In this document: in pieces, positions 1 to 5,551 of the stretch
Position numbering within the stretch: position 1 is the stretch's first letter
How the letters are laid out: every line of letters begins with the position of its first letter
Source of the DNA: Actinomycetota bacterium
GTDB taxonomy: Bacteria; Actinomycetota; Actinomycetes; JACCUZ01
Length of the DNA: 5,551 bases
Assembly: GCA_030841195.1 (NCBI GenBank)
Contig: JAVEDA010000306.1
Coordinates: 1-5,551, forward strand
Reading direction: 5' to 3'
Position numbers and translations under genes: made by a program
The notes under the pieces: model-generated
Told to the model about the DNA's origin: nothing
What the model saw: only the letters and a program-made list of their open reading frames with translations
Database searches by the model: none

Positions 1-372
1 GTCCTGGCCTTCGGCGTGGGGGTCACCCCGGTGCTCGCGAAGGCCGTGACCATGCTGGTGACCGGCACGATGGCGTTCATCGGCCACCGCAAGGTGACCT
101 TCCGCCACCGGCAGGGTGCAGGCCTGGGTCGTGAGGTGGTGCTCTTCACGGCGGTCACCGCCGCCAGCCTGGTGACCGGGCTGGCGCCGATCTGGTTGGT
201 CCGCAGCGGGCTGGACCACACCGGCCCGATCTGGCTCAACGCGGCCAACCTGGTCGGCATCGCGCTGGGCAGCGGCGTCCGCTACCTGGCGTACCGGCAC
301 GTCGTCTGGGGCGAGGACGTCACGACCGAGCCGTCTGCTGCGCGTCCTCGACTGCCCGCGCCCGGCTCATGA
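1..372 (+). CDS. GtrA-family membrane protein, C-terminal part (5' end outside window)
   Basis: The reading frame is open from the first base to the TGA at 370-372, giving 123 residues; the start lies off the left edge, and the GTG at 16 is only an internal valine. GtrA proteins are small, about four-helix membrane proteins tied to translocation or organisation of polyprenyl-phosphate-linked sugars in envelope polysaccharide synthesis. Three hydrophobic segments are visible, at roughly residues 6-27, 46-67 and 80-98. The first ends in FIGHRKVTF (residues 26-34), which matches the family's Asn/His-Arg-x-x-x-F loop after a helix. The last helix ends in the basic/aromatic YLAYRHVVW stretch typical of the GtrA C terminus. 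A short polar tail rich in Pro, Arg and Ala follows and overlaps the convergent gene by 53 bp. The family call is fairly safe. The substrate is inferred only from the neighbouring glycosyltransferases, and the mycobacterial relative Rv3789 is encoded close to aftA. Confidence 0.8.
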   Translation, partial: VLAFGVGVTPVLAKAVTMLVTGTMAFIGHRKVTFRHRQGAGLGREVVLFTAVTAASLVTGLAPIWLVRSGLDHTGPIWLNAANLVGIALGSGVRYLAYRHVVWGEDVTTEPSAARPRLPAPGS

Positions 373-1819
373 CCGAGGGTGCGCTCGGGCGCTGCAGGTG
401 CCACACGAACTGGTAGGCGAACAGCGTCGGGCGCAGCGACACCGCCACCTTGTCGACGCTGCGCAGCACCCGGGTCGGCACCGAGCCGCCGTCGCCGGAC
501 AGCACGTCGAACGGCAGGCCGACCTCGCGGTGGCGGCGGATCTCGAAACCGGCCCGCTGCACCATCCGGGCCAGGCTCTTGCGGGTGAAGAACCGGTAGT
601 GGGTCTTGTCCAGGATGCCGCGCTGGTCGTAGTCGAAGGCACCGACCAGGGTGCGGGTGCGCGGGTACCAGTGACCGAAGTTCGGGACCGACACGATCAG
701 CCGACCGTCCGGGCGGAGCACCCGGGTGATCTCGTCCATCAGCTCTTCGGGATGGCGGAGGTGCTCGAGCACGTCCGCGGCGATCACCACGTCGTACCCG
801 GTGCCGACCTCGGCCGGGATGCCGTCCTCGAGGTCGCCCACGGCGAACGCGTCGACCCGGTCGAGGGTCTCCGGGAAGGCCTCCCGGTCGACGCCAGTGA
901 CGTGGTGGCCGAGCTTGCGGACCAGGTCGGAGAGCAGGCCGCTCGAGCAGCCGAGGTCGAGAACCTTCGACGGCGGTAGCCCTTCCAGCAGCTCCAGGAT
1001 CCGGCTGTGCGAGCTGCCCTCGCCCTCCTTGAGGCCGTACTCCGCGTCGACGCTGCCCTGGTCGCCGGGGGTGAAGCCCATCTTGCCGAGGCGGTAGCGC
1101 ACGACGTCGCGGGACACGTCCCGGGCGTAGCCGAGCCCGTCGACGTAGCAGATCTCGTCGCCGTAGTACGTCGGGATCGGCACCTCGACGATGCGCATCC
1201 CGCGGTCGATCAGCTGGATGATGATCTGGGTGTCGAAGTTGAAGCCGTCGGAGTTGTGGTGGAACGGGAGCGACTTCAGCGCCTCGACCGAGTAGGCCCG
1301 GTAGCCGGAGTGCCACTCGGTGAGCTCGGCGCCGGCCACCGCGTTCTCGAACCGCGTGAGCACCTTGTTGCCGACGTACTTGTAGAGCGGCATGCCGCCG
1401 CGTCGGGCACCGCCCTCGGCCATCATCCGCGAGCCGAAGACGGCCTCGGCCTCGCCGCGCACCAGCGGCTCGACGATGGAGGCGAGCCGCTCCGGGGCGT
1501 ACTGCCCGTCGCCGTGCAGCAGCACGATGATGTCGAGGTCGTGCTCGATGGCCAGGTCGTAGCCGGCCTTCTGGTTGCCGCCGTAGCCGAGGTTCCGCTC
1601 GTGCCGGATCACGGTGAGCGGCAGGTCGGGCACCGTCTGCTGGTAGCCCAGGGCCACCAGGTGGGTGGCGTCGCGGCTCGCGTCGTCGCACACGAAGATC
1701 TCCGAGATCCGCTCCCGGAAGTCCTGGGGGATGCGGTCGAGCACGCTCGCGAGCGTGGTGACGGCGTTGTACGCCACTACCAGGACTCCGATGCGCGGTT
1801 CCCGAGCGTTCTCTGTCAC
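320..1819 (-). CDS. Bifunctional GT2 glycosyltransferase / class I SAM-dependent methyltransferase
   Basis: The 499-residue protein has two catalytic domains. The N-terminal part (about 8-235) is a GT-A fold family 2 glycosyltransferase of the polyprenyl-phosphate-sugar-synthase type: VLVVAYNA at 12-19, CDD at 44-46, HGDGQYAPE at 102-110 (metal/nucleotide-sugar site) and HSGYRAYS at 170-177. The C-terminal part (about 270-430) is a Rossmann methyltransferase: motif I LDLGCSSG at 287-294, an acidic end to strand 2 (GVD, about 309-311), AADVLEHL at 347-354 and PNFGHW at 379-384, the last recalling MetW/Methyltransf_23 proteins. No membrane helices are evident, so it is probably cytosolic or peripheral to the membrane. 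The GTG at 1819 was chosen because GGAG (1829-1832) sits 9 nt upstream and the GT2 core begins about ten residues later. GTG at 1846 is an alternative start, adding nine residues. The frame stays open to 2062, but that extension would cross the divergent gene and looks non-coding. Sugar donor, lipid acceptor and methylation target are not visible. Confidence 0.88.
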   Translation of the reverse strand: MTENAREPRIGVLVVAYNAVTTLASVLDRIPQDFRERISEIFVCDDASRDATHLVALGYQQTVPDLPLTVIRHERNLGYGGNQKAGYDLAIEHDLDIIVLLHGDGQYAPERLASIVEPLVRGEAEAVFGSRMMAEGGARRGGMPLYKYVGNKVLTRFENAVAGAELTEWHSGYRAYSVEALKSLPFHHNSDGFNFDTQIIIQLIDRGMRIVEVPIPTYYGDEICYVDGLGYARDVSRDVVRYRLGKMGFTPGDQGSVDAEYGLKEGEGSSHSRILELLEGLPPSKVLDLGCSSGLLSDLVRKLGHHVTGVDREAFPETLDRVDAFAVGDLEDGIPAEVGTGYDVVIAADVLEHLRHPEELMDEITRVLRPDGRLIVSVPNFGHWYPRTRTLVGAFDYDQRGILDKTHYRFFTRKSLARMVQRAGFEIRRHREVGLPFDVLSGDGGSVPTRVLRSVDKVAVSLRPTLFAYQFVWHLQRPSAPSVMSRARAVEDAQQTARS

Positions 1820-1828
1820 TGACGACGA

Positions 1829-1832
1829 CTCC
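1829..1832 (-). promoter_or_regulatory. Shine-Dalgarno-like GGAG for the GT2-methyltransferase gene
   Basis: GGAG on the - strand lies 9 nt before the GTG at 1819. It is the only convincing ribosome-binding sequence near the candidate starts (GTG at 1846, 1834 and 1819), so it decides the start used here. It would itself be coding if translation began at 1846. Confidence 0.5.
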
Positions 1833-1852
1833 ACGAGGCTGACCACGGGACG

Positions 1853-1858
1853 ACGATA
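1853..1858 (-). promoter_or_regulatory. Candidate -10 box (TATCGT) for the GT2-methyltransferase gene
   Basis: TATCGT matches the actinobacterial TANNNT -10 pattern. Six nucleotides downstream is a GTG at 1846, so transcription would begin at or close to that codon. This allows either a leaderless mRNA starting with GTG 1846 or a leader of about 27 nt carrying the GGAG for GTG 1819. No good TTGACA-like -35 is present; the best at suitable spacing are T-rich fragments inside 1876-1883. Assigned by pattern only. Confidence 0.4.
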
Positions 1859-1875
1859 AGCCAGGTCGGCGGTGA

Positions 1876-1887
1876 GGCGAAAACGCC
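1876..1887. other. Small inverted repeat between divergent -10 boxes, possible operator
   Basis: GGCG-AAAA-CGCC has two perfect 4-bp arms around an AAAA centre. Its centre (about 1881.5) lies about 23 bp from the near edge of each outward-facing -10-like box (1858 and 1904), so it occupies the -35 zone of both candidate promoters. A protein bound here could affect both genes. The arms are short and such repeats are common in GC-rich DNA, so this is a weak suggestion. Confidence 0.2.
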
Positions 1888-1903
1888 GCGGATCTTGCTC
1901 CGT

Positions 1904-1909
1904 TACCCT
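1904..1909 (+). promoter_or_regulatory. Candidate -10 box (TACCCT) for the AftA-like gene, leaderless arrangement
   Basis: TACCCT fits TANNNT and is followed by exactly 7 nt before the ATG at 1917. That is the spacing expected if transcription starts on the A of the start codon, the leaderless arrangement common in actinobacteria. The absence of any purine-rich Shine-Dalgarno sequence before this ATG agrees (the upstream bases are pyrimidine-rich CCTCCACCGC). No clear -35 is seen. Confidence 0.5.
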
Positions 1910-1916
1910 CCACCGC

Positions 1917-3770
1917 ATGCTGGCACGGGACGGGTGGCGACGTGGTGGCGTGACCCTCGACGGGCTGGCAGCCGTCCTGACCTGGGCGGTTGCGACCCCG
2001 GTGGCCTTGCTGCTGGTCCACCGGCTGGACCTGGACCCGTTCTCGGTGGCCGGGGTGGTCATGCCGGTCGCGGTCGGCGCGGTGGGCGCCGCCGTGATCC
2101 TGGCCCTGCTGCTGCGGCGGCAGTCGGAACTGCTGATCGGGGTGGCGGCCGGCGGCTACGCGGCCTGGATCGGCCTCACCCTCTCGACCGCCCTGCACGG
2201 CACCCCGTTCGGCTACGGCCAGATGCTCGGCGACTCCGGCCGGCTGGTCGCGCAAGCCACCAAGAACATGTCCACCTGGTCGTCGGCCGACGCATTCGTC
2301 CAGGGGCTGCCGACCGAGTACCCGCCGCTGTACCCGTGGTCGGTGGGCCACATCGCGAACCTGGTCAACCGACCGGCCTGGACGCTGTTCGGCGAGATGC
2401 AGATCGTCGTGATGACCGTCACGATCGTGCTCGGCTACCTGCTCTGGCGGCGGCTGTGCATTGCCCCGGTGGCGTTCGCGATCGTCGGCATCGCACCGGC
2501 GATCTTCTCCGAGCCGAGCAAGGACTACGAGTTCATCGCGCTGGTCGTCTTCGTCCCGTGGATCCTGGCGACCTTCGCCGGTCTGACCCGGGACCGTGGC
2601 GGGATGCACTGGCTACCCGCCGGCATCATCGGCGGCCTGCTGGTGCTCACCTACCAGGGCTTCCTGCTCTATGCGGCCGCCGGGCTGCTGGTGCTGCTCG
2701 TGCTGACCTGGCGCGCGTCGGCGGCGAGGGGCCGCTACCTGCTGCACCTGCTGGGAGTCGCGGTCACCGCCTTCGTGGTGTCGTCCTGGTACGTCGTGCC
2801 GTTCGTCTGGACGCTGCTCACCGACGGCGGCCAGCGGGTCAGCGACCTCTGGGAGTCCTCCGCGATCGTGGACCGCCCGATGGTGCTGCCGTTCCTCGAG
2901 CCGACCGTGCTCGGGGTGATCCAGCTGGTGGGCCTGCTGGGCATGGTCTGGTACCGGCGCTCGACCTGGTGGGCCCAGCCGCTGCTCCTGCTGCTGCTCG
3001 GCACCTACGCCTACCGGGTGCTGTTCCTGCTGCGCACGGTCTACGACAACCACAACGGCTACCTGCAGTACACCGAGCGGCCGATCGCGATGATCCTCGT
3101 CAGCGCCGGTGTGCTCACGGCCGCCGAGGCGGCACCGGGGATCGCCCGACGGGTGGCAGCGGGGCCAGGACGTCCCGGCCGCGCGGTGGTGGTGGTCGCC
3201 GTGGCGGTGCTGGTGGCGTGGTCCGGGCTGCAGGGCTGGCAGGGCTGGGTCCCCGCCCCGCGCGGTCTGCGGGACGCGGTCAGCGGCGTCGGCGAGCCGA
3301 ACCAGGCCACCCTGGCCCACACCGAGCACCTGCCGGGCGGCGGACGCACGAGGTTCGCCCCGCCGGGCAAGGGCCAGCGCGTCTTCCCGACGAACGACGT
3401 CACCAAAGTGATCAGGACCGAGCTCGGGAAGGACGCCGAGCCGATCGTGCTGTCCTACGACCAGCGGCTGTTCACCTTCGAGCCGTTCTTCGCCTACGTC
3501 GCGCCCAACCGGCTGTCGGCCAACACGCTGCAGCGCTGGGACGACCGGGCCGCCGAGATCGACAAGCTGACCCGCATCAACGACCCGGCGGAGTTCGCGG
3601 CCGCCTCGGCCGACACGGCCTTCGGCGGCATCGACGTGTTCGTGCTCAAGCCGGTCGGCGGGCAGTGGACGTGGCGCGCGGCGTCGTTCGACCCCGCGGT
3701 CTTCGACCCGGCGTACTGGTACGTCGAGCAGCTGCCGGACCGCACGGTCGTGGCCGTCCGGCAGGGTTGA
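1917..3770 (+). CDS. AftA-like arabinofuranosyltransferase (GT-C polytopic membrane glycosyltransferase)
   Basis: This 617-residue integral membrane protein resembles AftA, which adds the first arabinofuranose units to galactan from decaprenyl-phosphoryl-arabinose on the outer face of the membrane. About 12 hydrophobic segments run from residue 16 to 440, followed by a soluble domain of about 175 residues, predicted extracytoplasmic. After helix 3 comes a polar loop with LGDSGRL (about 104-110), a likely place for GT-C catalytic acid residues. GLPTEYPPLYPW (130-141) followed by a Pro-Ala-Trp before the next helix is the pattern I recall from AftA N-terminal domains. The C-terminal part (about 506-617) has IVLSYDQ, DRAAEIDKL and a final VVAVRQG, also in AftA style. 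Length is close to mycobacterial AftA (about 640). ATG 1917 was chosen over the in-frame GTG at 1872 because of the -10 box 7 nt upstream. The gene is transcribed divergently from the GT2-methyltransferase gene. Donor and acceptor sugars remain inferred; a related GT-C enzyme with another specificity is possible. Confidence 0.72.
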   Translation: MLARDGWRRGGVTLDGLAAVLTWAVATPVALLLVHRLDLDPFSVAGVVMPVAVGAVGAAVILALLLRRQSELLIGVAAGGYAAWIGLTLSTALHGTPFGYGQMLGDSGRLVAQATKNMSTWSSADAFVQGLPTEYPPLYPWSVGHIANLVNRPAWTLFGEMQIVVMTVTIVLGYLLWRRLCIAPVAFAIVGIAPAIFSEPSKDYEFIALVVFVPWILATFAGLTRDRGGMHWLPAGIIGGLLVLTYQGFLLYAAAGLLVLLVLTWRASAARGRYLLHLLGVAVTAFVVSSWYVVPFVWTLLTDGGQRVSDLWESSAIVDRPMVLPFLEPTVLGVIQLVGLLGMVWYRRSTWWAQPLLLLLLGTYAYRVLFLLRTVYDNHNGYLQYTERPIAMILVSAGVLTAAEAAPGIARRVAAGPGRPGRAVVVVAVAVLVAWSGLQGWQGWVPAPRGLRDAVSGVGEPNQATLAHTEHLPGGGRTRFAPPGKGQRVFPTNDVTKVIRTELGKDAEPIVLSYDQRLFTFEPFFAYVAPNRLSANTLQRWDDRAAEIDKLTRINDPAEFAAASADTAFGGIDVFVLKPVGGQWTWRAASFDPAVFDPAYWYVEQLPDRTVVAVRQG

Positions 3771-3775
3771 GCCGC

Positions 3776-5551
3776 TTACTTCTTAGCTGTCTTATTGGCA
3801 GTCTTCTTGGCGATTGTCTTTCTGGCGGCCGTCTTCTTGGCGGTCGTCTTCTTGGCGGCCGCGCGCTTCTTCGGCGCCGGCCCCTTGGCCCGCTTCTCGG
3901 CCAGCAGCTCGGCGGCCCGCTCGATCGTCACGGTCTCGACGGCGTCGGCCTTGCGCAGGGTCGCGTTGGTCTCGCCGTCGGTGACGTAGGCACCGAACCG
4001 GCCCTCCTTGACCACGACCGGCAGCCCGGTGGTCGGGTCGTTGCCGAGCTCCTTGAGCGGCGGGGCCGCGGCCCGCCGGCCCCGTTGCTTGGGCTGGGCG
4101 TAGATGGCCAGCGCCTGGTCGAGGGTGATGTCGAACATCTGCTCCTCGTTGTCCAGCGACCGGGAGTCGTTGCCCTTCTTGAGGTACGGCCCGTAGCGGC
4201 CGTTCTGCGCGGTGATCTCCTCGCCGTCCGAGGGGTCGGTGCCGACCACCCGCGGCAGGCTGAGCAGCCGCAGCGCGTCGTCGATCGTCACGGTGTCCAG
4301 CGACATCGTCGACAGCAGTGACCCGGTGCGCGGCTTGGCGTTCTTGGGCGCATCCTCAGGAAGCACCTCGGTGACGTACGGCCCGTACCGGCCCGCCTTC
4401 GCGACCACCGGCAGCCCGCTGGCCGGGTTGACGCCCAGGTCACGGTCGCCGCTCGGCTCGGCCAGCAGCGCCTCGGCCTTCTCCAGCGTCAGCTCGTCCG
4501 GCGCCAGGTCCTCGGGCACCGACGCGCGCTGCGACGACTCCTCGCCGTCCGGGCCCCTCTGCACGTACGGGCCGTAGCGCCCGACCCGCAGCACGATGTC
4601 GTCGCCGATCGGGATCGAGTTCACCTCGCGGGCGTCGATGTCACCGAAGCCCGACACCAGCTCGTGCAGCCCGGGGTCGCCGTCCGCGCCACCGAAGTAG
4701 ACCTGCCGCAGCCAGGCGACCCGATTCTCGGTGCCTCCCGCGATGCGGTCGAGGTCCTCCTCCATCGCGGCGGTGAAGTCGTAGTCGACCAGCGAGCCGA
4801 AGTGCTTCTCCAGCAGGCCGACGGTCGCGAACGCGAGCCAGGACGGGACCAGCGCCGACCCGCGCTTGAACACGTAGCCGCGGTCGATGATGGTCCCCAG
4901 GATCGAGGCGTACGTCGAGGGCCGCCCGATCCCGCGCTCCTCCAGCGCCCGCACCAGCGTGGGCTCGGTGTAGCGCGCCGGCGGCGACGTGGCGTGGCCG
5001 TCGGGCTGCAGGTCGAGCACCGAGAGCCCGTCGCCCTCGCGCATCTGCGGCAGCCGACGCTCACGGTCGTCGTCGCGCGCCGCCGCGGTTTCCTCTTCGT
5101 CCCGACCCTCTTCGTAGGCGGCCATGAACCCGCGGAAGGTGATGACCGTGCCGCTGGTGGAGAACTCGGCCTCCCTTCCGTCGGCGCTCGTGGCGCCGAG
5201 CCGGACCGTCACCGTCTGGCCGCGGGCGTCGGCCATCTGCGAGGCGACCGTGCGCTTCCAGATCAGCTCGTAGAGCGCGAACTCCTCGCCGCGGAGCTCG
5301 CCCGCGACCTGAGCCGGCGTCCGGAACCGGTCACCGGCCGGGCGGATCGCCTCGTGCGCCTCCTGCGCGTTCTTGACCTTGCGCGTGTAGTGGCGCGGCT
5401 CGGCCGGAACGTAGGCGTCACCGTAGAGCTCGCGGGCCTGGTCGCGCGCCGCGGTCAGCGCCGACTCCGACAGGGTCGTCGAGTCGGTGCGCATGTAGGT
5501 GATGTAGCCGTTCTCGTAGAGGCGCTGGGCGGTGCGCATCGTCTGCTGCGA
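3776..5551 (-). CDS. topA: DNA topoisomerase I (type IA), C-terminal part (5' end outside window)
   Basis: The frame is open from the right edge to the TAA at 3776-3778, giving 591 residues that lack the N-terminal Toprim region. The enzyme relaxes negatively supercoiled DNA by cleaving one strand through a tyrosine. The active-site stretch GYITYMRTDST is present; its catalytic Tyr is encoded at 5495-5497. NAQEAHEAIRP follows (about 5338-5370), then the conserved YTEPTLVRALEERGIGRPSTY (about 4910-4975). Four C-terminal topoisomerase repeats each contain GR(Y/F)G(P/A)Y. There are no cysteine clusters, so the zinc ribbons of E. coli TopA are absent, as usual in actinobacteria. The protein ends in a Lys-Ala-Thr tail of about 38 residues; such basic tails support DNA binding and processive relaxation in mycobacteria and Streptomyces. 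The 3' end is 5 bp from the convergent AftA-like gene. Identity is very secure. Confidence 0.97.
   Translation of the reverse strand, partial: SQQTMRTAQRLYENGYITYMRTDSTTLSESALTAARDQARELYGDAYVPAEPRHYTRKVKNAQEAHEAIRPAGDRFRTPAQVAGELRGEEFALYELIWKRTVASQMADARGQTVTVRLGATSADGREAEFSTSGTVITFRGFMAAYEEGRDEEETAAARDDDRERRLPQMREGDGLSVLDLQPDGHATSPPARYTEPTLVRALEERGIGRPSTYASILGTIIDRGYVFKRGSALVPSWLAFATVGLLEKHFGSLVDYDFTAAMEEDLDRIAGGTENRVAWLRQVYFGGADGDPGLHELVSGFGDIDAREVNSIPIGDDIVLRVGRYGPYVQRGPDGEESSQRASVPEDLAPDELTLEKAEALLAEPSGDRDLGVNPASGLPVVAKAGRYGPYVTEVLPEDAPKNAKPRTGSLLSTMSLDTVTIDDALRLLSLPRVVGTDPSDGEEITAQNGRYGPYLKKGNDSRSLDNEEQMFDITLDQALAIYAQPKQRGRRAAAPPLKELGNDPTTGLPVVVKEGRFGAYVTDGETNATLRKADAVETVTIERAAELLAEKRAKGPAPKKRAAAKKTTAKKTAARKTIAKKTANKTAKK
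3779..3895 (-). repeat. topA: Low-complexity lysine/alanine/threonine tail of topA with short DNA repeats
   Basis: The tail encodes repeated Ala-Lys-Lys-Thr units. On the + strand the 12-mer GTCTTCTTGGCG occurs exactly at 3801-3812, 3831-3842 and 3846-3857, so spacing is 30 and 15 bp. Such a tract can gain or lose units by slippage. Codons in the final stretch differ from the rest of the gene: AGA, ACA, ACT, AAT, ACA and GCT all occur in the last 15 sense codons. Confidence 0.8.
3986..4582 (-). other. topA: Four C-terminal topoisomerase I repeats within topA
   Basis: The core motifs are GRYGPY at 4565-4582, GRYGPY at 4376-4393, GRYGPY at 4184-4201 and GRFGAY at 3986-4003. They are spaced 63, 64 and 66 codons apart. 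They mark the repeated domains that replace zinc ribbons in actinobacterial enzymes and help bind DNA. The last copy is the most diverged (Phe for Tyr, Ala for Pro). The repeats are evident at protein level and only partly at DNA level. Confidence 0.85.

Noticed and set aside
1007..1822. A 271-codon + strand open frame antisense to the GT2-methyltransferase gene with a Val/Leu/Asp/His-rich translation.
   Set aside because: It mirrors the codon pattern of the real gene on the other strand and has no recognisable motif or ribosome-binding site.
1872..1916. A GTG at 1872 as the start of the AftA-like protein, adding 15 residues.
   Set aside because: It would place the start upstream of the TACCCT box, and the added residues (Arg/Lys-rich, then Ser-Cys-Ser) look like non-coding sequence. 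ATG 1917 has ideal leaderless spacing.
1820..2062. An N-terminal extension of the GT2-methyltransferase frame up to an ATG at 2062.
   Set aside because: It would overlap the start of the divergent AftA-like gene by about 145 bp, reads as low-complexity Ser/Arg/Thr sequence, and lies upstream of a good GGAG-GTG start.
282..2609. A very long - strand open frame (about 775 codons) running antisense to GtrA, through the GT2-methyltransferase gene in another frame, and into the AftA-like gene.
   Set aside because: Its translation is dominated by Arg, Pro, Gly and Ala with no family motif, the usual result of high-GC third positions read out of frame. The overlapping frame holds complete GT2 and methyltransferase motifs.
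3801..3857. The regularly spaced 12-mers as a possible CRISPR-like or regulatory repeat array.
   Set aside because: They are explained by the Ala-Lys-Lys-Thr codons of the topA tail; there are no unique spacers between repeats.
1895..4321. An 808-codon + strand open frame crossing the AftA-like gene in another frame and continuing antisense into topA.
   Set aside because: Arg/Gly/Pro/Ala-rich shadow with no membrane pattern or motif. Both regions are explained by well-supported genes in other frames.

Overview
The window comes from a high-GC bacterium, almost certainly an actinomycete. Codon third positions are nearly all G or C. The type IA topoisomerase has the actinobacterial C-terminal architecture: repeated GR(Y/F)G(P/A)Y units followed by a lysine/alanine/threonine tail. 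One of the sugar-transfer genes resembles the actinobacterial arabinofuranosyltransferase AftA. The genus cannot be fixed from 5.5 kb.

Layout, left to right: (1) the 3' part of a GtrA-family membrane protein on the + strand, cut by the left edge. (2) A convergent - strand gene for a two-domain protein, an N-terminal GT2 glycosyltransferase fused to a C-terminal class I SAM-dependent methyltransferase; its 3' end overlaps the GtrA gene by 53 bp. (3) A divergent intergenic region of about 97 bp with a TANNNT -10-like box facing each way and a small inverted repeat between them. (4) A + strand gene for a polytopic GT-C type membrane glycosyltransferase resembling AftA. (5) After only 5 bp, the convergent 3' end of topA on the - strand, which runs off the right edge. 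There are no RNA genes, mobile elements or CRISPR arrays, and no gene-free stretch longer than 100 bp.

The first three genes make sense together as a cell-envelope polysaccharide module. A GT2 enzyme of the polyprenyl-phosphate-sugar-synthase type could make a lipid-linked sugar. GtrA-family proteins are linked to moving or organising such lipid-linked sugars. AftA-like GT-C enzymes transfer a sugar from a polyprenyl-phosphate donor outside the membrane. In mycobacteria a GtrA-family protein (Rv3789) is encoded beside dprE1, dprE2 and aftA, so the same pairing here supports an arabinan-type pathway. The methyltransferase domain adds possible sugar methylation. topA is a housekeeping gene and probably an unrelated neighbour.

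Nothing here demands a wholly new system. The points most worth a second look are the GT2-methyltransferase fusion inside an AftA/GtrA locus, the back-to-back promoter region with an ambiguous start codon, and the overlapping or tightly convergent gene ends.
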